A DNA stretch of 64,000 bases from Caenorhabditis remanei (lineage: Eukaryota; Nematoda; Chromadorea; Rhabditida; Rhabditidae), in the NCBI RefSeq assembly GCF_010183535.1, contig NC_071330.1, positions 1,435,217 to 1,499,216 on the forward strand, written 5' to 3'. Positions within the stretch are counted from its first letter, which is position 1, and the number at the start of each line of letters is the position of its first letter. Below the pieces are notes generated by a model. That model made no database searches, was not told where the DNA came from, and worked only from the letters and a program-made list of their open reading frames with translations. Below, piece by piece: positions 22,501 to 34,500 of this stretch. The translations under genes and the position numbers were made by a program.

Positions 22501-25500
22501 GATCTCTCACTAAGCACGCAGTGAGCTCACTAGAGCGTGAAAAACTCGCTGCGGTGAAGTAAGTTCGCTACAGCGTCACTGAGAGAATTATCGAGTTCAG
22601 TGGAAATTCGCTGCGGCGCATTTTGCGATTTTGAGTTGCAAAGCCCAAAAATGCTCTCCTCACCTTAACCGAAACATACGCCGGATAGGCGACACCAATC
22701 AGATTGCACACAAACTCCGCCCAACTTCCAATGATCATATAGACACAATTGAGAGCGATGAGTCCGTAGGCGAAGATTTCACGCTTCGTTTGTGTCGACT
22801 CTTCGAGCTTCTTGACGTTCTCATTGTAGAATTGTCCGTGATCCGCGTAGAGCCACGTGATGAAGTCGTTCTGAAAAGAAAGAGATTGGGTAGGAGTCAT
22901 GTGCCAAGCGGAAGGTTTGAGCCTCCAGGTTGCTGGCACTGCGCCAACAATCCTGTTAGGTATTTGGCCCCGTGCCAAATCGATAGCTTCAGTGTTCTGC
23001 TTATTGGCACCGTGCCAACTAGCCACTTAGCTTCCTGGCGCCGTGTCAAGAGCTCTCAGAGTACTTGGCACCGTGCCAACCTAGAATCTCGAGCTCATAG
23101 GTGCTTGGCACCGTGCCAACTATCCAGCTAGATTCCTGGCGCCGTGCCAAGTTTACAGCCAGAGCTCTCAGGATACTTGGCACCGTGGCAACCTGGTATC
23201 ACTCACCTGAAGCTTCTGAAGATCATCACCAGTGGATCCACCACCGGTCGGCCCACCGGCTGCCGGAATCGGTGCTCTCGCTTTCAGTGTGCTCTTCAAT
23301 GACATTCGGTTCTTTTTGAGCGAATCGTGTGTGTGTGGAGAGGAGAGGAATAAACGAGTTGGTGTTGGAGAAGACGAGAAATAAATGGGAATTTCGAAAG
23401 AACGTGGCGGTGGGGTCAGTGGGGGAAGAAAAGGATAGAAAAGGGTAGTGGGGAGGGGGTCACGTGGGTTTTATTAGAAATAATTATTGAAAAATCGTCA
23501 AAAAATGAAGTTTTCGATGAAAAATCGACTAAAATTAGTCAATTTTACCGTGAAAAAGACGCAAAAATGGTCAGAAAAGGGGGCGGAGCCTATTTCAGAG
23601 GATTTAGGTTCTGGATTCTAGATTCCTGGAATTCTAGATTTCCAATTTTGAATATTCGAGTCGAGACACTTCGCAACTGGTCATGTCGCAATCTGGACGT
23701 TTCGCAACTATGAAAACCGATAAATCTCAGTTCCAAAACAGTATAAAGTTGCGAAACGACTGGTTGCAAAACGGCGGGGTACTCTCGCTTTTGGTTTCTA
23801 GCCGGTACACCTAGCATCTGTGCCGTTTCGAAACGTCCGGACGTTTAGAAACCGAGACGTTTGCCAACCGGACGTTTTGCAACCAGATGTCTAGAAACCG
23901 TGAAATATGAAGAAAATTCGCTGAAAAATGGCATCTTTTCAGTACATTTTACACGGTTACTGTCGAAATGTCATAATTTCGATACGCCTGGTTTCGAAAT
24001 AGCATAGTTTCAAAACGTCTGATCTTGGAATGTCAAAGTTTTGAAACGTCCGGGCCCGAAATATTTATGTTTCGAAACGTCCGGTTAAACAATGTCATAG
24101 TTTCGATATGTCCGGTTTCAAAACGTTTCGGAGTCGTTCATAGTTCCGAAACTTCTAGTTTCAAACCGTCATAGTTGCGGAGTGTCCCAACGCCACACTA
24201 GTATTCGGAACTATCGATTTTTTTGATTCCAGATTAGGTTGCTCTAAATTCTCTCCCCATTTTTCCAGGAGTCCACTCAATCGTCGTCGCCCTCATCGCG
24301 GCGAAAGCCGAAGTGATCTACGATAACCGTCTAACCTCTGCTGACGTCATCGCCGAACACATGACAGAAGAATTGGGATACAAAGCGACACTTCTAGATT
24401 CATCCGGTGCAAACTCGAATTATAATAAGATTCAGTTAATTGTGAGTTTCCTGTTCTACACGCTTCTCACAACCGCGCTCTACCGTAACGATTGTTTTTC
24501 AAGAGAATTTCGGTGGAGCGCAGTTGTAAGAACTGTGTTAATAGACGAGACGAGTTTTCTAGGCCACCCCTTGAATACTTTCAGATCGGCAACCTATCCA
24601 CAGAAAACGACGCGACACGCATCGAGTCTCACGTATTATCGAAGACAGGTGTCGACTCGTGTAATGTGTCGATTGCCACGTCGATGGCTCTCGTCGAGTT
24701 CTCACCGCAAGTCATCGGTCCACGTGATATCATAAATGTCATTGAGTCACTCGGATTCACTGCCGATTTGGCGACGAGAGATGACCAAATGAGACGGTTG
24801 GATCATTCGGAGGACGTGGAGAAGTGAGTTTGACAAAGCTCCGCCCCTTTCGGGTGAAATTGTGCGGCGATATTGTAAAAAGAGGCGTGGCTAAGTGCGA
24901 TTTTTGAGTACATTTTGGATATGAAATCAGTGAAAAGAGCCGCAGAACTGCAAAAAAGGGCGGGGCTTAGTAAAATACGGTTTCAGTTTCAGCAAAAAAA
25001 GAATAGGCTCCATCGCATGATTCCTCATGAAAAAGGGCTCAGTTTTCTGAGACTCCGCCCACTTTTCTGCCTCAAATACGGGAAATGGGCGGAGCCTTGA
25101 GAAACGAAGGTTTCTCCAAAATTTGAACTAGGCTCCGCCCATTTCGCACATTTGCCGCACGCTTTCTCTCGAAGAGAATAGTGCGGCGAACTTGCCAAAA
25201 AGGGCGTGGCACAGCTTTTCGAGACTCCGCCCACTTTTTCGCCAGAATCACAGAAAATGAGCGGACCCTTGAGAAACGAAGTTTTCTCCGAAAATTGAAC
25301 TAGGCTCCACCCATTTTTTGCACATTTGCCGCATGGTTCCTATTGAATGAAACCGTGCGGCAAACTTGCAAAAAGAGGCGTGGCTTAGTCAGGCTCCGCC
25401 CACTTTTTCGCCAAAATCACGAAAAATAAGCGAGGCCTCGAGCATCCCGATTTTTCTCCAAAATTTAAACTAGGCTCCGCCCATTTTGCACATTTGTCGC

Positions 25501-28500
25501 ATAGTTCCTTAAAACCGTGCGGCAAACCTGCCAAAAGGGGCGTGGCTTAGCCGCCAGACTCCGCCCTTTTTTTTGATCATCGTGCAGATAATGGAAAAAT
25601 GGAGTTTTGAATCGAGATGAAAGTTCGTGTGTTAGGCTCCGCCCACTTTCAGCAATTTTGCCGCACAGTTCCTTTTAAACCGGATTTTTATCATTTTCAA
25701 CTAATTTTTTTCTCTTTTTTCAGATGGCGAAACACATTCCTGATATCACTTGTCTGCGGAGTGCCCGTAATGATAATCATGATAATATTCCATTGGATTC
25801 TCCATACTCCAATGCATCCGGAGAAACAGACACCCATCTTCACACCCGCTCTCTCTCTGGATAATTTCTTACTCCTGATTTTGTGCACACCTGTTCAGGT
25901 AGGTTGATTGATAGCGAAAAATCGAGAAATTGTGGACATCCGGACGTACGGATTTACAGACAGACAGATTTTCTAGTTTTTTTCTCGAAAAATCTGGTCT
26001 AAAATCAGCATTTTCCGGTTTTTCACATTTTTCAAAATGAAAATGTGTTTTTTCAAAATGAAAAAAAAATATCAATTTCGTTTTTAACGTCGGATTTTTT
26101 TTTACAAGATTTTCAGTTTTCTGGAAAAAGTATTGCATTTTTTGTGAAGAAGCGGACATCCGGACATCTGGACACACAGACAGACGTATAATGTCAGATA
26201 TTATGAATAAAAGTTGGAGATCATTTGGATTTAATCACAACTTTTTTTTGAATTTTTCAAAAAAACTGAAAAATTCTAACTTTTTATGGAAAAAATAGCG
26301 AATTTCTGTCGAAAAGTAGATATCCAGACATTCGGACACACAGACAGACGCTTTTTTTCTGATAAAACTTAAATTTTTGACTAAAAATCGGTTAAAAATA
26401 CGTTTTTTTTTTCATAAATATTCAGAAAAGTCTGAAAAAAAAAGATTTTTTAACATTTTTTTTGAAACATTTTTTTCCAAAAAAACTAGTTTCAGACTGG
26501 AAAAATTAGAGAAAGTCACAATTTTTCGACAATTTTTGAATCCCAAAACCCTCGAATACGAAAAACGAATTTGCGGATTTGTGGACACATAGACACTTAG
26601 ACAGACATAGAAAACTATCATTGTTTTTCAAAATTATCAAGAAAAAACTCGATTTCTTTATGATTTTTGATTCTCGAATTCCGTCTTGAATTGCAGATAT
26701 TCGGAATCTGAAACTCAAAATCCAGAATCCGAGAGTCGAGAAATCTGAATCTAGAATCCAGAATTCTGAATCCAAAACCCGGAGTTCAGAATAAAAATCC
26801 TGAATCTCAGTATCTAGAAACTAGGCTCTGCCCCTTTTTTGACTCGTTTTTCACCGAAATAATGACGATTTCGACCAATTTTTGACCGGAATCGTCAAGC
26901 CCATTTTCGATAATTTTTCACCTATTTCTTCTTGAAACTCGACCAGAGTTGCGCGGAATTCCGACTTCCGACTTTCGGGCTGTTTTTTACTTCCAACTTC
27001 CGGCTTCCGTTTTGAAAATTTTACTTCCGACGTCCGGCTTCCGTTTTCGGATGTTTACTTCCGACTTCCGTCATTCCATAATTGTGGAATTTCCGAAAAG
27101 TATATTTGGCAGAAATACAAGGAAAAATGGTCTAAAAGGACAGAAAATAGGCTTTTCTTCATCCAAAAACTAATTTTCCACTGATTTTCGCGAATTTCAT
27201 GATTTTTCTCTTGGAGTTTTTGAATCTTTGCGAAATATCCACTTCCGACTTCCAACTTCCGACTTCCGGGCGTTTTTTCACTTTCAACTTCCGACTTCCG
27301 ACTTCCGTTTTCAAAATTTTACTTCCGACTTCCGTTTTAGAAATTTTACTTCCGACTTCCGACTTCCGTTTTAGAAAAAATCACTTCCGCGCAACTCTGA
27401 AATCGACATTTTCAATTGATTCTTGACTAAAAAATTAGATTTCCTCTCATTTATTACGGGATTCAGAATCTGGAAAATAGGCTCCGCTCCCCCTTTTTGA
27501 CACGTTTTTGATGATTTTTTCCTTTTTTTTTACAGAAAAATGAAGATTTTTGACCGAAAAATTGCAAAAACCTCTATTGAATTGCAGATATTCGGTGGTC
27601 GATACTTCTACGCAGCGTCGTGGAAAGCTATAAAACACGGAAATGCGAATATGGATGTGCTGATTGTTCTCGCCACAACCATCGCCTATTCCTATTCAAT
27701 CGTCGTGTTATTGCTGGCAATCATCTTCAAATGGCCCTCCTCTCCAATGACATTCTTCGATGTACCGCCCATGTTGATTGTATTCATTGCACTTGGGAGA
27801 ATGTTGGAGCATAAAGCGAAGGGAAAAACGTCGGAAGCACTGTCTAAACTGATGTCATTACAAGCCAAGGAGGCGACACTTGTAACGATGGACACGGAGG
27901 GACGGATCACTTCTGAGAAGGGGATTAATATCGAATTGGTGCAGAGGAATGATCTGATTAAAGTGGTCCCAGGTGCCAAAGTCCCAGTCGATGGAGTCGT
28001 TATTGATGGGAAGAGTTCGGCTGATGAGAGCTTTATTACGGGCGAATCGATGCCTGTTGTGAAGAAACCAGGTAGGGACATCTGGACAGACATAGGGACA
28101 TGCACGACATATATTTCAAATATAGACCCCGCGGATCGAATACAGGATCGGGGGTACTGTAGCTCTAGATCAAATCTAGGATCGGGGGTACTGTAGTCTA
28201 GGATCAAATCTAGGATCGGGGTACTGTAGTTACAGATCAAGATTAGGATCGGGGGTACTGTATTTGTAGATCAGGTTACTGTAGTTCAGGATCATATGCA
28301 GGATCGGGGTACTGTAGTTCTGGATGAAACCTAGGATCCGGGGTACTGTATTTGCAGATTAGGCTACTGTTGTTCAGGATCAGTTGTGTACTGTAGTTTG
28401 GGGTACTGTAGTTTAGGATTACACCTAGGATCGCGGGTACTGTAGGTCATTGACAGACAGATTGACAGACACGTACAGACAGACAGATTGACAGACACGT

Positions 28501-31500
28501 TTGAGCCCACTGGACATCCGGACATACCGGCAGACAGACAGATAGACATCCGGACACACTTACAGACACACATACAGACAGACACGGAGATATCCGGATA
28601 AACAGACGCCGGACAGACTTTGGCTCCGCCCACTACTCTCTATTATAGTTAAACAGTGCTCTTTAGAACCTTGGATATCCGGACAGACAGACAGACAACT
28701 GAAGCAAATTTTTAGGCTCCGCCCATTTTCCACCCTTTTTTTTGACGAAAATCTGAAGATTAGACTCCACCTATTTTCTGAGCTCCGCCCACTTTTCTCT
28801 CTCATTTGAACAAAACTCTTACTGATGCTCCGCCCACCTTAAAGGGGCGGGGCTTTACTCAATCTAGTCAAAATCCATTTGTCTTATTTGCAGGAAGTAC
28901 AGTAATCGGTGGATCTGTCAACCAGAAAGGAGTGTTGATCATCAAAGCAACACACGTCGGAAACGAGTCGACACTCTCCCAAATCGTTCGTCTCGTCGAA
29001 GAGGCGCAGACAAATCGTGCTCCAATCCAACAGCTCGCCGATAAAATAGCCGGTTATTTCGTTCCGTGCGTCATTGGATTGTCCCTTGTGACACTTGGAG
29101 TATGGATTGCAATCGAGTATAATTTGGAGAGAAATGCGCATTTGGTGAGTAGATCAAGGATAGGATCGGGGGTACTGTAGTTTCAGACCAAAACTAGGAT
29201 CGGGGGTACTGTAGTTGTGGATCTGGATCTTTAGAATTAGGATCGAGATACTGTACTTGTAGATCAGAGTTAGTATCGGGTTACTGTATTTGTAGATTAG
29301 GATCAGAATTAGGATCGAGGTACTGTAGTTCCAGATCAAAACTAGGATCGGGTTACTGTAGTTCAGGACCAGAATTAGGATCGGGGTACTGTATTTGTAG
29401 TTTTGGATCAAAACTAGGGTCGGGGTACTGTAGGCCAGGATCAGAATTGAGATCGGGCACTGTAGCTTTAGGATCAGAATTAGGGTCAGGTTACTGTAGT
29501 TTCGGGATCAAAACTGGGATCGGGTTACTGTAGTCGCAGATTGATCAGGATAAGGACCCGGGTACTGTAGTTCAGTATCAGAGTTAGGATCGGGATATTA
29601 TCTTTACTAATAATATTCAACAGATTCCGTTTGTCCGTTTATTTGTTGCACGTCATAACTCCCTCCGTACTGGACCGATTTTAATGAAACCTGGATAGAT
29701 GGATTGGAAATTTGACTTAGATGATGCCCAAACTTTTCTTTTTCCAAAAATATCAAATTTGACGTCCTCTGGAGACGGTGAGGTTATTAGTGCTAAATTT
29801 CGTTGATGAGGGTGTGTCCCGACAGGGTGGTAGAAAGTTCAAAATATCAACCTAACATTACTGACTCGATGTTTCTTTACTGCACTCTCGACAGACGCCG
29901 GCCGCGCGCGCGTGGTGTAGTGGTCTACACAGATGACTCTTACGCATGGGGTGGCGAGTTCGTTCCCATCAAATTGGAAATAATTTTTTTGTTGCTTTTA
30001 CGTTATGGGAAAGTAATTTATTGAAGAACTTTTGGATCTAAATGGAGGGAAAAATAGTGACTATGATAAAAAATCTTTACTAATAATATTCAACAGATTC
30101 CGTTTGTCCGTTTATTTGTTGCACGTCATAACTCCCTCCGTACTGGACCGATTTTAATGAAACCTGGATAGATGGATTGGAAATTTGACTTAGATGATGC
30201 CCAAACTTTTCTTTTTCCAAAAATATCAAATTTGACGTCCTCTGGAGACGGTGAGGTTATTAGTGCTAAATTTCGTTGATGAGGGTGTGTCCCGACAGGG
30301 TGGTAGAAAGTTCAAAATATCAACCTAACATTACTGACTCGATGTTTCTTTACTGCACTCTCGACAGGCGCCGGCCGCGCGCGCGTGGTGTAGTGGTCTA
30401 CACAGATGACTCTTACGCATGGGGTGGCGAGTTCGTTCCCATCAAATTGGAAATAATTTTTTTGTTGCTTTTACGTTATGGGAAAGTAATTTATTGAAGA
30501 ACTTTTGGATCTAAATGGAGGGAAAAATAGTGACTATGATAAAAAATTTGTCAATAAGTCTGCTCCGCATTTTTTTCGGTATTTTCGGGATCGAATGTTC
30601 TATTTGAGATTTGGATACCGCTCATCAGAGCTGTAAAATTTTCAATAGGGGAGCCGGAAGAAAAAAGATGGAAGTAAATTTTTGAAAAAGGAAGACGGAA
30701 GAAGGAAGTCAGTCAAAAATTCCAAAATGTTTGTAAACTTTTTTTGAAAGTCGGAAGTGGCAAAAAATTTTCAACGGAAAACTGAAGCGGAAAGTCGGAA
30801 GTAAATTTTCTAAAATGGGAAGTCGGAAGAAGGAGGAAGAAAGTGAAATTTTCAAAAGGGAAGTCGGAAGAGAGATGAAGGAAGTGAAAAAAGCCCGGAA
30901 GAAGAAAGAAGGTAGTCGGAGGAAGGAATTCCGCACAGCTCTGCCGCTCACATACATAATGGGAATTAAAGGAACCGGGGAGAGCATGTTTTCTGATAGC
31001 GAAGCCTAAACTAAATGAAAGACCACTACTCAAGAAGCTGATATGTGAATAAGGACCCGTCGTAGCTCGGTTGTCTACAAAAAAATAATGAATTCTTGGA
31101 TGATAATTTGTTAAAACACCGTCTTAGTCTGCCATATTCCGAGAAGGGAGGCGGCATCGCCGCCGATCAGTCAAAAAAAACTCATATCGGTATGATCACT
31201 CGCCTTTTGGGAAGGGAAGAGAGAATAGTTATCAAGTTCACGTTCTTCTGTGAGATTGTTTTAAAATGAGGAAAACATAGGAAGAAAGTTCAAATTGGTA
31301 AATTCAAAAACAGCTCATTCTATGTTCCATATTCTATCAGGATAGTAAAAGCCATTGAGAAAATTTGCAGAATTTGAGTCTGAAAAGAGAGATTTTACAA
31401 TTGTGCTCTATCGGAACGAACTGCTCGGCTAAGAAGCGCCGCAGGCGCTGTAAAACTGAGAAGGGTGGTGTAAAGAAGGAGGTTTAGTCGCCGTTAGGCG

Positions 31501-34500
31501 ACGTAAACCGACTGGTAGTAGCAGATTGATCAAATTCAGGATCAGGTTACTGAAGGTCTGAATTGAATTCTTGAGTACTGTAGTTCCAGATCAAAACTAG
31601 GATCGGGTTACTGTAGTTCAGGACCAGAATTAGGATCGGAGTAGTGTAGGTCAGGATCAGAATTAGGATCGGGGTACTGTAGTATTAGGATCAAGGTTAG
31701 GATCGGGGTACTGTAGTTCAGGATCGGAGTTAGGATCAGGTTACTGTAGTTCAAGATCAAATTCTGGATTGAGGTACTGTAGTTTTTGGATCAGAATTAA
31801 GAAGATGATAAATATAAATAATTTCAGCCGCCCGGTCTCCGATTCGAAGAAGCACTAAAAATCGCGTTCGAAGCCGCCATTACAGTACTCGCCATCGCAT
31901 GTCCGTGCAGTCTGGGTCTCGCCACGCCGACAGCTGTGATGGTTGGAACGGGCGTCGGAGCAGCCAACGGAATTTTGATCAAAGGAGGAGAACCACTGGA
32001 AAGTGTGCATAAAGTGACAACAATCGTGTTCGATAAGACTGGAACTATCACTGAAGGTCGTCCACGTGTAGTACAAATCGCCTCGTTTGTGAATCCGACG
32101 ACGATGTCGTTAAAGTTGATCACTTTCTTGTCGGGTGCGACGGAGGCGTTGTCAGAGCATCCGATTGGAAATGCGATTGCGGCGTTTGCTAAACAGGTAG
32201 GATACTGTAGGGGGAGCTAGGACTGTAGTTAGGATCGAATTTAGGATCGGGTTACTGTAGCTTAGGATCGATTTTAGGATCGGGGGGTACTGTAGTTTAG
32301 GATCAAATTTAAGATCCGGATAATGTAGTTGAGGATTCCGAAAGAAGTTGTTTGTTTGAAAAAAAACTAGGAATAGGATACTGTAGCTTCCAGACAAATC
32401 TAGGATGGGGTACTGTAAAAGTAGGATCAAAATTGGGATTGGGCTACTGTATTTGTAGATGAGGATCGAATTCAGGAACATGATACTGTAGTCGTGAATC
32501 GGAAAATCAGATCAAACTCAGAATCGGAACACTGTAGGCATACTGTAACTGGCACGGTTTGGAAATGAGGTACTGTAGCTATTATTAGCTTACTGTAGCA
32601 AGACTACTGTAGAGATTCTGTGAACGCCGTACCCAGAGTACTGGGTGCATACTGTAACTGTAGCTTCCCAACAAATCTTGGATCGGGTTACTGTAGTTCA
32701 GGATCAAAATTTGGATCGGAATACTGTAGTTTTACATCATATTCAGGGTAGGGTTACTGTAGTCGCAGATTGATCAAAATTAGGATCTGGGTACCGTAGT
32801 TCTGGATCAGAATTGCGAGCATACTGTAGATATACTGTACTCCAGTAGATCAAAAACACGTCAATAATGTGGTACGGTAGGGATACTACAGCCACGGCTA
32901 GGTTACTGTAGAAAGCTGGTAGCATACTGTATCTGTAGCTTCCCAACAAATCTAGGATCGGGTTACTGTAGTTATGGATCATAATTTGGATAGGGATACT
33001 GTAGTTGGATCGATTCAATTTCAATGTGAGCTTACTGTAGTCACGGCTAGGTTACTGTTGAAAGCTGTAGATCAAATCCAGGATACTGGAATCATACTGT
33101 AACCGTTAAGACTACTGTAGTTTTCAAAAGTAGATCAAAACTTCCAGCTCCTCAACGAGCCCACGTGGCCAAACACGTCTCGATTCCACGTCTCCGCAGG
33201 ACACGGAGTAACATGTCGAATCGATTCGATCCGTCAATCATTCTCATCTCTTGCTCTCTCCGGAACATCTTCTCTCGAAATTCCACGTATTCCTGATGGA
33301 AAAACAATGACGATTCCAGGAACGGAAGTGACATTACTTCAGGTTTCTAGTCGTGATGGTAAGCGAGTTTTTTTCAAAATTATTAGCATACGCCACACTT
33401 CTTACAACCGCGCTCTACCGAAACCAAAGAAAATTGTGTGCAAAATTGAGAGATTCAGAGAAAAAGAGACATTTTTCAGAGGCATTTCGGTGGAGCGCAG
33501 TTGTAAGAACTGTGCCGAGCTAATAAAGAAACAACTATTTTTTCAGTTAGCCAACCGAACCCAGACACCGCAAATATCGTAATCGGAACCGAGAGAATGA
33601 TGGAGAGACACGGAATTCCAGTATCAGAAGTCGTCAAAATGACACTTTCAGAAGAGCAGAGAAAGGGACATATTTCAGTGATTTGTGCTATTAATGGTAT
33701 AGTTTTAGAGCGACTGGAACTATAAACTTCGATTCTCTCGTATTTTCAGCCGAAGTGGTCGCCGTCATTTCGATCGCGGATCAAGTGAAAAAAGAGGCGT
33801 CTCTTGCCATTTACACTCTCCGTGAGATGGGTCTCCGAGTGGTTCTTTTGACTGGTGACAACTCGAAAACTGCCGAATCGACAGCGAAACAAGTGGGCAT
33901 TGATGAGGTCTATGCGGAGGTAAGAGTTATTTGGAAGGGGCGGAGCCTACAAAAAATTTTGAATTCATTCCTGAATCTTCCTGAGATCATAGTGATGAGA
34001 TTTCGATATGAGTGAGTTTTAGAAATAGGCGGAGCTTGTTAAGGAAGGGGCGGGGCTTGTTTAGGAATGGGCGGAGCTTATTTAGGAATAGGCGGATCTT
34101 GTTAAGGAAGGGGCGGAGCTTGTTTAGAAAAGGGGCGGAACTTGTTTAGAAAGGGCGGAGCTTGTTTAGAAAAGGGGCGGAGCTTGTTTAGAAAAGGGGC
34201 GGAACTTGTTTAGAAAAGAGGCGGAACTTGTTTAGAAAAGGGGCGGAGCTTGTTTAGGAAAGGGCGAGGCTTGTTTAGAAAAGAGGCGGAACTTGTTTAG
34301 AAAGGGGCGAAGCTCGTTTAGGAAGGGGCGGAGCTTGTTTAGAAAAGGGGCGGGGCTTGTTTAGAAAGAAGGCGGAAAACACAAAAACTATCTTAATTCG
34401 AAGTCTTAGTTCCGAATTGTCCCGATTTCAAAACGTTCTGAACCACATCTCCAAAAGTTTACTCAACAAAAAGTGGGCGGAGCCTAACCAAGTCACGCCC

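Noticed and set aside
22906..23196. CRISPR-like array of palindromic repeats
   Set aside because: The host is a nematode, spacing is irregular, spacers are repeats themselves, and the units are NFI-type palindromes within an intron.
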